Of a stretch of 64,000 nt of DNA, positions 1-10,786 are shown in pieces. Below the pieces are notes generated by a model. The model had not been told where the DNA came from, did not search any database, and saw nothing but the letters and a program-made list of their open reading frames with translations. Position 1 is the stretch's first letter. The number at the start of each line of letters is the position of its first letter. The position numbers and the translations under genes are program-made. The stretch covers positions 4,740,273-4,804,272 of the forward strand of contig NC_061870.1 of assembly GCF_907164915.1 (NCBI RefSeq), given 5' to 3'. Origin of the DNA: Impatiens glandulifera. Taxonomy: Eukaryota > Streptophyta > Magnoliopsida > Ericales > Balsaminaceae.

Positions 1-1965
1 CTAAAAATGGTTTTGAGAAATAAATTGTTATAGTGTATAATTGATCGTGTTTAGGGTTAGGGGTTATGATCCCTACAATCATATGAGTTGTTTGCAACTT
101 ACAGATCATATTTTCATGATCTATATCAAAAGATATAAACCTGCAATTCTTCATATCAAATGAAGAACACTCGGTCCCCGATGACCGAGTCATATAGGAT
201 CGGGACCGAGAAACATGATCGAGAATTATCGGTCTTGACCAAGACCAATGACTGGTGTTCTGTAGTTAGGACTGAGACCTATGACTAGTGTTCTTAGGCA
301 AGGACCAATGAATCCGACCGAGGATTCTACTCTAGGATCGAGAGCTTTAATCTGAGGCTGAGACTCCCAAGTCCACGATCGAGAAAGCTATATCTGGGAC
401 CGAGCCTCACAGACCTGGGACCAAACACCCTGAATTTAGGACTGAGCCTCCTGAACCCCAAATCAAATCTTCTAGTCCCTTGACCGAGTGTTCTGAGCCC
501 CGATCCAGACCACCCCGATCTAGACTAAGCTCATCCGAGCCCAGATTAGTTAAAATGGACTTAAGCCCTAGGATTTTGGTCCCAAGGCCTATTTGGTTCC
601 ACTTTTCAAAATCCAAAATTATTTTTGTAATTTTAGAACCCAATCTATTTTTAAATAATCCCGAAAGGTTAAAATGGTATTTAAATATTTTTGAGATATT
701 TTCCAAACAAATATTTTGGCTAAGGCTCCGTTTAGTTTAAATTCTAATACCTTTATGATATTTTTCAGGGTTTTTACTCAGTTTTTTATCAACGCAATCG
801 TAGGTATGCCTTTTTACATAATTTTGTACAATTATTTATGAAATCTGTGCCTATCCTTATTTAGGACCCAGACTACTAATCCCCATTGATAACATTCAAG
901 ATCATGTTATATAACATGTTCATCCACATTATAAGATAAGGGTTTTTTCTTTTTCGGCCGACAAAAACCCAATGGGTTCTTCTTAATAATGCTTTTTCAA
1001 TCAAAGTTGTAGGAACAAGAATTAGTCCATGAGATGGCCTAAATAAAAACTTCTCAAATTATGCCCTAAAAACCATTTTGAAAAATCAATCATTATAGAG
1101 TTCGATTGATCATGTTTATGGTTAGAGATTATGATCCCTAAATTCATATGAGTTGTTTACATGATCTGTACCAAAAGATACAAACATGAATTTTTTCATA
1201 CCAAATGAAGAACACTCGGTACCCGACAACCGAGTCATGTAGGACCGGGACAGAGAAGTAGGACCAAGAACTCTCGGTCCTGACCGAGACCAAGGACTGA
1301 AAAAATTTACATAGAACTAAGACCAATGATCGATGTTCTTGAGTTAGGACCCAGACTAGGACCGGTGTTTTTGAGCAAGGACCAAAGAATCCGACCGAGG
1401 ATTCTAACCTAGGACCTAAAGGTCTAATTTGGGACCGAAACTCCCAAGTCCATGAAGAGGAAACTAGATCTAGGACCGAGACTCTCAGACCTATGACCGA
1501 ACAACATGAACTCAGAACTGACCCTTCTGAACCCTAGGGCTGAACCCTCTAGTCCCTTGACCGAGTGTCTCAAGCCCCGATCCAGACCACCCCTAGTCTA
1601 GATCGAGTCTGTTTGAACCCAGATCGGTAAAAATGGATCCAAGCACTAGGACACCGTTCCTAAGGCCTGTTTGGTTCCACTTTTCAAAATCTAAATTTTT
1701 TTTTTTTAATTTTGGAACCCCAATCCATTTTTAAATAATCCTGAAAGGTTAGAAAATGATTTTAAAATATTTTTGGGATATTTTCCAAACAAATATTTTG
1801 GCTAAAGTCCCATTTGGAATTTATTTTTAAATTCTAATACTATTATGATATTTTTCAGGGTTTTTACTCAAATCTTATATCAACGCAATCGCATGTACGC
1901 TCTTCTAAATAATTTTTTACAATTATTTACGTAATCTAAATCTATCATTGTTTAGAACCCCAAAC
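1..1965. repeat. Direct repeat of about 1.07 kb, two diverged copies, LTR-like
   Basis: Two copies of one sequence lie head to tail, about 1-885 and 1066-1965. Both open with a CTAAAAA...TTTTGA block, pass through a zone dense in GACCGAG/GGACCGA words, then a TTTGGTTCCACTTTTCAAAA block, and end in AACGCAATCG...TTTAGRACCC. Copies differ by many substitutions and small indels. No long ORF has coding character; the open frames here are accidental. DNA just after copy 2 (2040-2180) carries a GACGGGCGTGGAGG...GGCGACTCT block, which I associate with LTR ends of plant Ty3/gypsy elements. A decayed gypsy LTR with an internal duplication is the best explanation, with moderate certainty. Confidence 0.6.
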
Positions 1966-2029
1966 TACTAATTAAAGGAAATAAATATTGTAAATTAAAT
2001 TTTTGACAGCTAGACTTTTACTTTAAAAA

Positions 2030-2200
2030 TAAAATCGTCCATTGACGGGCGTGGAGGACAAAGCGTGAAAGTTCTTTCCCGAGAGTAACCAAAAAACGAA
2101 CCCTTATGGAAACTCTAGTATAAAGCATGTTTATACACGTACCTCTTATAATTTTTTTAAAATCAATTGGCGACTCTATTTTCAAATAAATAATCTTTTA
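2030..2200 (+). repeat. Ty3/gypsy LTR-type conserved block
   Basis: The block reads ...TTGACGGGCGTGGAGG, then a stretch ending GAGAGTAACC, then TTGGCGACTCT. Related blocks occur at 6605-6740 and 21005-21140 in this window. Known plant gypsy LTRs often carry a similar 'GACGGGCGT...GGCGACTC' segment near their 3' part. The three occurrences therefore suggest three LTR remnants of related gypsy families. No ORF. Confidence 0.45.
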
Positions 2201-2479
2201 AATAAATTATATTTTCTTAATTTAAACAAGGCTTTAATCAAATTTTTATTTAATCCCTAGATTATTAAAATTTGAATTAAATTAATTATTTTTACATAGT
2301 TAATTTTAAAATGCTGCCAATTACTATCAAAATCTGTTAAAATAATATTTCATTTTAAAAATGCCTAGCATGCAAACCAAGATTGAAACATATCGAACTT
2401 TGAGCCACTCCGCTATCCCGTATTGCCACATGTCCATGACACATGCTAAGCTATGGACAAAGGGAATTACACTATCTAG

Positions 2480-2885
2480 TTGATTTACGTAAAAAATTTA
2501 AACAATAATAAATTATGAAATTTATCTAATTGATTTACATGAATTTTTTAATAATAATAAATTCCGAAGCTTATTTAATTGATTACTTTGATTTTTAAAT
2601 AATAATAAATCACAAAGCTTAACTAATTAATTTACGTTAATTTTTAAATAATACTAATCTTAAAGATTATCTAATTGATTTACGTAAATATTTAAATAAT
2701 AATAAATTTCGAAACTTTTCTAATTGATTTACGTAAATTTTTAAATAATAATAAATTGAAAAGCTTAACTAATTGATTTACGTGAACCATTAAATAATAA
2801 TAAATTCTTAAGCTTATTTAATTTTTTTACATGACTCTTTACATAAATAAAATACCGAAGTTAATCTAATTGATTTACGCGAGCC
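2480..2885. repeat. 49-bp tandem repeat, about 8 units
   Basis: Units start near 2481, 2531, 2580, 2629, 2676, 2726, 2774, 2823 and 2871. Each holds TTGATTTACGTRAA followed by TTTAAATAATAATAAAT and an AAGCTTA-type end. Spacing is about 48-50 bp and copies are imperfect. No coding potential. Probably a minisatellite inside a decayed LTR element. Confidence 0.75.
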
Positions 2886-3514
2886 TTATTTATTTGAAGA
2901 TGTGTAACAGATGTATTAAAACGACACTTTACACATCTATTGAAATATGTGCAAAGATTCGTCAAATAAAATGACAATCTGTTCAATATGAGCGATGTTG
3001 CGAGAGGAAAAACTAGAATACGTGGGATCGACCCCTCCCTTTGGTGATGAGCCATTTGATAGGACGTATACATTGTGGAGGTGGGGAAAATTCCCGATTT
3101 AGTTGATATTCTCTGGTTTATGGCAGTGGTTTAACCCCTTAACTATCGGTGAATGATACTCTCTTATGATTCTCCTTAGCACAAAAAACCTAGATACTCA
3201 CTCCAAGCCGGTTGTTTGCCGTACCAAACAACAAAACATCGTCACTATAACCATTACGTGACTACTATATATAGATAAATACATGTATCCATTATAGTCA
3301 GAGTGAACACCTCTAAGTACATCTTGACTTTCAAAAAATAAACAATAAAAAAATCATAATTCTTAAAAATTAGGGTAATTTCCCATATTAAAATAAGAAT
3401 TGGTAATAAGTGTTCACTCATTTAAGAACATGTTTGTACATCCATTTCGTGCATGTCATGTGAGGCATTAATCCTCTATTATCTAGAAACTTCTAAACAC
3501 GACTATTCGAGAAC
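2886..3514. other. Decayed retroelement-like DNA without a gene
   Basis: No convincing coding region. A TATATATAGATAAAT stretch near 3269-3283 could be a relic LTR promoter, and the sequence leads into a possible gag remnant. It is mixed rather than simply AT-rich, with short GC-containing pieces around 3020-3080. Confidence 0.3.
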
Positions 3515-3688
3515 ATGATCCAAAACCAAAATGATCACCAAGATAGGGTTATCTTCTTAAATGTTCAAAATAAAGCCATGATAACCCAAATGACTAATTT
3601 AATGGTTGCGCTAATAACTCAATTTGAGCACATGATAAAAAATAATAACATGTTTTCTCAAAATCGAACAAACACGTTAAGAGAATAA
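3515..3688 (+). pseudogene. Possible gag N-terminal remnant (57 aa)
   Basis: A short ORF starts MIQNQNDHQD and continues with Gln/Asn/Met-rich helical sequence (NKAMITQMTNLMVAL, FEHMIKNNN) before a TAA. Polar, coiled-coil-like N-terminal segments of this kind are common at the start of plant gypsy Gag proteins, and the surroundings look LTR-derived. There is no zinc knuckle or other diagnostic motif, so the call is tentative. A chance ORF is a real alternative. Confidence 0.25.
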
Positions 3689-4855
3689 AAGCCAATAGGC
3701 ATTTCGAATATGACACTCAGGTTATCACAAATACGACAACCACAAGGTCATGTCTAGGTCAAACAAAACCCTTTTTACTATAAACAAAATAAAATAAGAA
3801 TTTTAGGAAATAAGTAATAATAGAGTCAAGATCATCATTTCAAAGTGTCTGTCTCAAAAGAAAACTCGATCGTTTCACCAAAATTCAATTAAGAGACATC
3901 ATATTGATTTCCTTCTCGTATTTAACAAATATTTAAAAATGTTAATTCTCAAAGGAAATTTTGTGTAACAAAATAATAAAAAAAAACTTTAAGGCTGAAT
4001 TAAAAGCCACAAACTAAGTAAGATTATTTCATCTTGTCCAAAAACAATGATTTTTTATAGCTCAATTCTTTAAAGGAGAAAAAATGAAAAAAAATAGAAA
4101 AGAGAAAAGTACTTTTGTTGATTGAGATATTAAAATCACCACTTGTTTCTCACTCGGACCTTAGTCCTGATTGTTACGGCAAGAGCATCAAGTATACCGA
4201 TTCTATCAAATATACCCTGAGTCAATGAAAATCTATTCAAATTCAAATTCAAAAGGTTAAAAACATTCTTTAAAAAATAAAGATGAAGTAACATTCAAAG
4301 AAATGTGGCTCAAAGTAAGACCTATAATTAAAAATCATCATCAATGTTTTAATACTTTGATCAAACTCCTTCGATAAATTAAACATTAAAAATAATCGTT
4401 CATACACGAGATTAAATTCAAGAGTGATGACTTTGAAGTTGAAAAAAAAAATCGACTTCTTTTTATGATAATCCAAAAAATTATATTTAAGACTAAACTT
4501 TGAAAATGTTTTGAATCCTAAAAATCCTGATAACTAAATAAAAATTTGTTAGAGGGGTCAATGTTTATTCCAACTTCCAAAACAAAACCGAAGTAAGAAG
4601 CGATGACGAAACCTTTTACAAGGGGCATTCTGTTAAAAAAATGCATCACTGTTTTAAACCCTTTCGATAAAAGCAAGGTAAAAAAAGAAGCATTACCCTA
4701 AAATTAAAAAATAAAACTAAAAATATGTGTTAATAAAAAATCAACAGGGGCAGCATTTTGTCAACTCACATTGAGAGTACAAAGTTGTCGTTATGAGAAT
4801 CTTGATTTGAGAAAAAAATCAAGAAAGTACATCAATGGAATAAATGTTAACAAGG
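3689..4855. other. AT-rich stretch, no gene recognised
   Basis: About 1.2 kb of AT-rich DNA with only short frames on either strand, none with recognisable motifs. Frames at 4270-4476 on the minus strand look like noise (Phe/Ile/Leu-rich with no domain). It probably continues the decayed gypsy-type element. Confidence 0.4.
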
Positions 4856-4859
4856 ATTC

Positions 4860-5640
4860 TTGACCTCTGAAAAATTATCAAGGTTTGATTGACATAGCGT
4901 TCGTCAATTAGGAAATACCTTGACAAAACTAAAACCATCAAGGTTTTATTGACACATCATTCGTCAATTAGGAAATACCTTGACAAAACTAAAATCAACA
5001 AGATTTGATTGAAACAACGTTCGTCAATTGAGAAATACCTTGACAAAACTAAAACCATCAAGGTTTGATTGACACAACGTTGTCAATTAAGAAATACCTT
5101 GACAAAACTAAAACCATCAAGGTTTGATTGACACAACGTTCGTCAGTTAGGAAATACTTTGACAAAACTAAAGTCATCAAGGCTTGATTGACACAATGTT
5201 CGTCAATTGGGAAATACCTTGACAAAAAAAAGCATCAAGGTTTGATTGACACAACGTTCGTCAATTATGAAATACCTTGAAAAAACTAAAATCATCAAGG
5301 TTTAATTGACACAATGTTCGTCAATTAGGAAATACCTTGACAAAACTAAAACTGACAAAATTTAATTGACAAAACAATCGTTAATTAGAAAATATCTTGA
5401 TAAATCAAATACCGACGAGAATTGATTGACGAAACAATCGTCAATTAGGAAAAAATAGGAAAAATATTGACTTATCAAAAAATCGTCAAAAAGTGATTGA
5501 CTTAGAAAGCTTCAATTAGAAAAAATCTTGACTTAAAAAAAATCTGTTAAAAATTGATTGACGTAGAAAACGTCAATTAGGAAAAATCTTGACTTTTCGA
5601 AGACCATCAAAAATTTATTAACATAAAAACGTTGATTAAA
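4860..5640. repeat. 60-bp minisatellite with an internal dyad, about 13 units
   Basis: A roughly 60-bp unit recurs at almost constant spacing. Its core is TCAAGGTTTGATTGACAC, AACGTTCGTCAATTAGG and AAATACCTTGACAAAAC. Each unit contains nested inverted pairs, ATTGAC with GTCAAT and TCAAGG with CCTTGA, so one strand can fold into a hairpin per unit. The first eight or nine units are well conserved and units after about 5340 decay. No protein is encoded. Confidence 0.85.
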
Positions 5641-6404
5641 AAAACAAATAAGACAATTAACGAAACAACGTTAATTAAAATGAAGAAGAGAATAACCTAT
5701 ATCTCATGATAAAATATAAAAATCAAAATCTTTGCAAGATTAAAGGTTAGCTTAAAACATAGATGGTATAAAATGTTACCCTAAGCCCTAATGGAGTAAA
5801 TAGATATCATAGAAACCCGAAATGGAGTAAAAAAGATACCATAAACTTTAAAAGGAGTGAAAGGATACTCAAAACCCTGAAGGAGTAAAAGGTTACCCCT
5901 TATTTCAAATGAGAAAGATAAAGATCTTTTAAATATATCATGACACACAAGCCTTCTGTGAGGCTTGTCAAGTTTGATCTTTTTCCTACTAACTATTTTA
6001 AAATGAGTCAGGATTAATTAAGAATTTTAGTGAAGTGTGTATTAGTTAAAGTTTGGAAATTCATTTTTTCAAATAAAAATATTTTTCAAACTCTGTTCAA
6101 GAGAGGCGTTCTGTAAACACCTAAATTTTAAGTTCCCAATTTAAATAAATATAAAATAAATCTGAATTATTTTAAAATAAAATAAAAGACGAAACCAATA
6201 TAAAGTAAAAATGTATTACCAAATATGATATATATTTACCACTAATTTAATTTGTATTTGTTTTATATAAAAAAGATAAATAAAAATTAATAATTAATTT
6301 AATAATAATAATATAATAATAATAATTTATAATAATAATAAAGGAAAAAAATGGAAGAAGATAGAGAATAAAAGGAGAAGAGGAGCAAAGAAGAATCAAG
6401 GTAA
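5641..6404. other. Decayed DNA with a weak tandem repeat and AAT microsatellite
   Basis: Between 5690 and 5900 a GGAGTAAAAG-type phrase recurs loosely. Between 6298 and 6345 there is an AAT/ATA-rich microsatellite. An open frame at 6299-6493 minus is a low-complexity artefact of purine-rich DNA. No gene is supported. Confidence 0.4.
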
Positions 6405-7628
6405 CAAGCCAGGGAGAAAGAAAAAAAGAAAGACAAAAGAGAAAAAGAAAACATAAAAAAATAATAAAAAGTTACACAACCTATCAAATTCATTTTTTTT
6501 TAATATGAAATTTCAATATATTCAATAATTATGGTTTAAATCATTCAAAAATTACAAATATAAAACAATGAAATTTTAAAATTGGCCAAAAATTTAAATT
6601 AAAAACCGTCGTTTGACAGGTACAAAAGAGTAAACATGAAAGTTCTTTTCAAATGTAACCAAACTCAAACAAAATAGAATCTCTAAAATGCGTTTAACTA
6701 AGAAAAATTATTTTCCTAATTAAAAAAAAATAGATGGTGACTCTATAAATATAAAAAGTCAATTCCCAATTTATTTAAAATATTCAAATATATTTTCTAA
6801 AACAAATTCGAAAATAAAAAAAAAACAAAATAATTTTTTAAAGAAACAGCCCAAATATTTCGAGACTTTACAAAATATATATATATATATAAAGATAATA
6901 TATATACATAAGCAAAAAAAATAAAAATAATAATTTGGCTGGGTGGCGTTACAATATATATAAGGATAATATGTATATATAAGAAAAAAAAATGGCTCCG
7001 TTTTTGACTGTCATAATAGTGTTTCCATTACCCAACTGACTTTTTATGTAGTCGCTTTTAAGTGACGATTTGATATGCTATATAGTGACAGTTTTTGTTT
7101 TTGTCGGCATATATTTTCGCTATTAAAACTTTTTTTTACTAGTGTGATATTGACTTTGATACATTATTTATCGCTATATAAGGATCTATTGTCTTTTGAT
7201 AAAATTTGTTTTGACTATATATTAATACTGTATAAACTAAACAAACTTTTTAAAAATTAATTTAAACATTTTACAAATGTCATATATTTCATATTAATCA
7301 TAAAAAGATTCTCTTGAATATAAAAAATAAATAAAGTGTGTGTGAGGTTTTCTCTAAAAAAAAAATTAATTCAAATCTTTTTTAATCAACTGTTGTCTTT
7401 GAAAATCTTTAAATATATGTGTTAAGTTCAATCGAAAAATGGACATGAATCCTAATTCTTAATTATAGGCAATCAGTTAGTTAATTTGATAATGAGTTTA
7501 GAGTAAATAAATTTGGAATTAATGAAATAACTTGTAACTTTATTTTAATCCATAAAGGACAATTACATAATAATATAAGTAGTTTAATAAATTAAACAAT
7601 GCAGAGCATTAAACATGAAAATGGTAAG
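6405..7628 (+). repeat. Dispersed repeat, copy A (gypsy LTR-like segment)
   Basis: This 1.2-kb segment is nearly collinear with 20755-21396 plus 24035-24720 (copy B). Shared landmarks in order: the AGCCAGGGAGAAAG purine tract, the CCGTCGTTTGACAGG block, an ATATAT tract, GTTACAATATATATAAGG, GTAGTCGCTTTTAAGTGACG, and ATGCAGAGCAT near the end. It runs straight into the TG of the Copia LTR at 7629, while copy B continues with unrelated bases at that point. Copy A therefore gives the empty site of the foldback MULE found in copy B. Confidence 0.8.
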
Positions 7629-8902
7629 TGTTGAGAATACTCTCTTAGATCAACACAATCTTCCAATGTAAACCAGAAATCCAAACAGAAGCAAGACACA
7701 AATTTAATGATAAGAAAAATTAAGTAAAGTTAATTTTTGGAACTGGCTAGAAAAACTAAACAATTGTTAACTTTCATGTGCAAGTGCAGATCAAATCGTA
7801 TGAACCGGCTGCTGAACCACTTCAAAGAAAATCTGTTCCAGGTGATCAAGTCAAAGATCAAAGGAACCGGTTTTTACTCTCTCAAGTGACCGGCCAACAA
7901 AGACAAAAGTTCACATTTCAGCCGGACTATATTTTGTAAGAGGCAAAACCGGAAACTACAACTTACAGAAGTGACGTAGTATGACGAAATAGACGTGTCT
8001 CGAAGGAATAAAAGAAGATCATATCCGATCGGAAGCATGCGAGGAAAGCAATGATGATTTACTGATCCGATGTTGACAACCGGAGGTGCATGCCTGACAC
8101 GTGTTCGAATCTGCAAACCGGCAACGTCACATTTTCCTGAGGAATCCTTGCATGCTTGCCAAGTGTTGAGGAAGGTGAAACGTGCAAGTAACCTCCTTGC
8201 ACCGGCGTGATAATGATCAACCAATCCCACGGAGAGAGAAGAAAATGATCGTTGGGATCTCATCTACTATAAAAGGAAGATGAAGCGTCCTCATTTAATG
8301 CGAATAACATCCTTCTGAGAAAAGCGATAAGTTACAAAAAATCTTAGAGAGATAAACTTTTACGATCCAAAACCGGTGTGTCATAAACCGAAAGCTTTCT
8401 GTGTCTTGTTGTGTTGTGTTATTGTATTACATCAAGAGTGAGTTGGTGTAACCGGCGAGTAGCGAGTTGGGCTCGACCGACAGTGTTATTGTTGTAACTT
8501 TGAAAGTTAGTGGAGATCCTTCTCATAACCTGAGAAGAAGGGGTGACGTAGGAGGGTTTGCTCTGAACATCCATAAAAAATCTTGTCTCGTGTCATTTCT
8601 TTCATTTCATTACTTACTAAGTTAACCTAACCAAACTCAATCTTACTCCGAAAAACCGATCCAATCATATCTCTAAAACCGACTCCTTCTAAACATCATC
8701 TAAGTCGCATACGTTGCTTCAGACTGAAACAGACATTTCCGCCCTTGAACCCGGTTCAAGATTCTGTGACAGTTTGTGTAGTGCTGAGAACGATTATAGT
8801 CTCTAACCGGACTATCACCAAAGTGTGTTGTGTGTTGTAAGCGGCCACCCTTCCTAAAACCGGAAACACCCCGGTCCTCTAAGGGCGTCCCCGATCCAAA
8901 CA
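7629..8902 (+). repeat. 5' LTR of Copia element 1 (Sirevirus-like), 1274 bp
   Basis: It starts TGTTGAGAATAC directly after copy A and ends CCGATCCAAACA, followed two bases later by the primer binding site. It is rich in ACCGG/CCGGT words like the LTRs of Copia element 2. It shares with them a GGGGTGACGTAGGAG block (about 8541-8556) and CTGAACATCCATAAA. A TATAAAAG promoter lies at 8268-8275. The frame at 7874-8263 minus is a shadow. The matching 3' LTR is not in the window because the element runs into an assembly gap. Confidence 0.85.
8268..8275 (+). promoter_or_regulatory. LTR TATA box of Copia element 1
   Basis: TATAAAAG lies 640 bp into the LTR. The corresponding box sits at offset 625 in both LTRs of Copia element 2 (36940 and 49235), which supports it as the U3 promoter. 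Confidence 0.65.
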
Positions 8903-8904
8903 AG

Positions 8905-8916
8905 TGGTATCAGAGC
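8905..8916 (+). other. Primer binding site (initiator Met tRNA) of Copia element 1
   Basis: TGGTATCAGAGC just inside the 5' LTR is the standard plant Copia primer binding site complementary to the 3' end of initiator methionine tRNA. The same word follows the 5' LTR of Copia element 2. Confidence 0.9.
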
Positions 8917-8956
8917 GAGGTTCTTAGCACTCAAGCAACCGAAGAAGATTGGAAGC

Positions 8957-10786
8957 ATGACCCACAGCGACAAACCACCAATGCTAAACAGCGAAGCGTT
9001 TAGTAGTTGGAAGAAACAGATGTATCTACATCTGATTACCCTAGATGATGAGATGAGCCGAGTCCTGAAAGAGGGACCGATCAAGATCAACAAGGAGGCA
9101 GACCAATGGACAAATGAAGATCGAAGACGGAGTAACCTGGAAAACCATTGCATGAGGCACATCTACAAGGCTATAGATGATAACACCTTGAACAAGATAT
9201 CAGACTGTGATAGTGCAAAGGAAGCCTGGGAAACGATCATTCAGATCCATGAGGGAAACGAAAGAACAAAGGAGAATAAAATCTTGGTGGCTACACAGAA
9301 ATATGAAAACATCAGGATGAAACCGGGGGAAAACATGAAGGAATTCAGTAACCGGTTCACCAGTGTGGTCAACGAGCTTCAAACACTCGGAAAGAAGTAT
9401 GACAACCGAGAAGTAATCATCAAAGCCTTAAGATCACTGCCGATCACTTAGGATATCAAGACCATGGTGATGAGGGAATCAAGCACCCTCGGGCAGATGA
9501 AGTTGCATGATTTGTTCGAGGATCTAAAAGCCTACGAGTTCGAGATTAAGTCTCGGATCGAAGATGAAGCATCCACATCAACCGCAACTAGATCTTTGGT
9601 TACATCGGTGGAACCGGCGGTCCAAGTATCAACCGCTCCGGCTCCAGTCAAAAGCGCTAATCAAAACAGTGAAGATGTGATAGCGATGCTAGCTCAGAAA
9701 TTTGGGAGATTCATGAAGAAGAGCCAGCCACCATCTAACAACGATTTTAATTATAATTATGTAGATAAATCAAATAAAAGATGCTATAACTGTGACGGTT
9801 TTGGACATTTCAGGTCAGAATGTAGAAAACCAAGGAGAGACGATAGAAAACCGGAAGAAAACTATCAAGGGAACAACTATCAAAGCAATCGGTACCAGGG
9901 AAACAACTACCAAGGGAATAACTACTGGAGAAATGATAACCTACGAAACGACTACCGGAGAAACGATGATCAGCATACAGACGAAGGAAAGGAGATTCAG
10001 AAAGCACTCATTGCATCCGACGGTGGAAGCGAGTGGGCGTACTCCGACAATGAAGACAGTGAAGAAAGAGTGACCTGTTTCATGGCAAACAACGAAGAGG
10101 TATTTGATTTCTCTTCTGACGAGTTTACCAAAGAAGATTTGATTTCTGCACTCAACAAAATGGTCGCTGAGTTCAGAAACATATCTGCGTACATACCAAC
10201 TCCGATAGAATCTAAAACCGTAAAGTCAAATAATGTCTCTGTTAAAACATGTGAAACCGAAATATATGAACCGGATGAACTATTCTCCGATAATGAGAAG
10301 ACAGTTCAACCGGTAACTGAAACCGATGAACGAGCAATGTACGTCATGGCTGCGTGGGAGAGATACCGTCAAGCTATAAAACAAATGTGTAATTATAAAA
10401 GACACCCTAAATGTAGGTTTGGTATCGGTTACGAACCAAATAAACAAAACGAACCAAAACAATCTAACGGGATGAAACTCACAAAAGACAATCTTCCATT
10501 TATAAGATTTGTCAAGAGTTCAACAACCGAAAATGACTTAAAACCGGAAGAAGAACTTAAGTACGTAAGTCCAACTGAATCGGAAAACTGGCTTCATCTT
10601 GAGAGAAGAAAAACCAACCGGAAACCAAACAAAACTCGATCTCAAAGAAACTCATCACAACATAAGGCATTCTTGAGCAACAGTCAAGAAGTTAAGCCAA
10701 ATATTATAAGAACAGATACTGGGAAAGTGATCCGACTTATTCAAGTCTGGATCCTAAAGGGACTATTCAACCATGGACCCAACTGA
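8957..10786 (+). pseudogene. gag: Gag polyprotein of Copia element 1, interrupted by one stop
   Basis: Gag forms the capsid particle and binds element RNA. The frame opens MTHSDKPPML, matches the UBN2-type Copia Gag region (WKKQMYLHL, AKEAWETI), and has a CCHC zinc knuckle CYNCDGFGHFRSEC at 9782-9823. An Asn/Tyr/Gln-rich repeat (NNYQGNNY-like) follows the knuckle. An in-frame TAG at 9449-9451 splits the protein after ALRSLPIT; Copia element 2 has a TGA at the same codon. The frame ends in GPN-stop at 10786, overlapping pol by 14 nt. About 600 residues is long for Copia Gag but usual for Sireviruses, which have extended C-terminal Gag. The stop makes this copy probably defective unless it is read through. 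Confidence 0.85.

Noticed and set aside
480..740. 86-aa frame in the GACCGAG repeat
   Set aside because: Overlaps an equally long antisense frame, has no domain, and the second repeat copy does not keep the frame open. Repeat artefact.
4860..5640. CRISPR-like array
   Set aside because: Regular 60-bp spacing, but the whole unit repeats with no unique spacers, and the genome is a plant's.
7130..7146. TTTTACTAGTG, resembling a CACTA terminus, also in copy B near 24220
   Set aside because: No matching inverted end, subterminal array or 3-bp duplication was found around it. Probably chance or a very old remnant.
7874..8263. 129-aa minus-strand frame in the LTR of element 1
   Set aside because: It lies wholly in U3 of the LTR, has no recognisable motif, and the corresponding part of the element 2 LTR does not encode a related protein.
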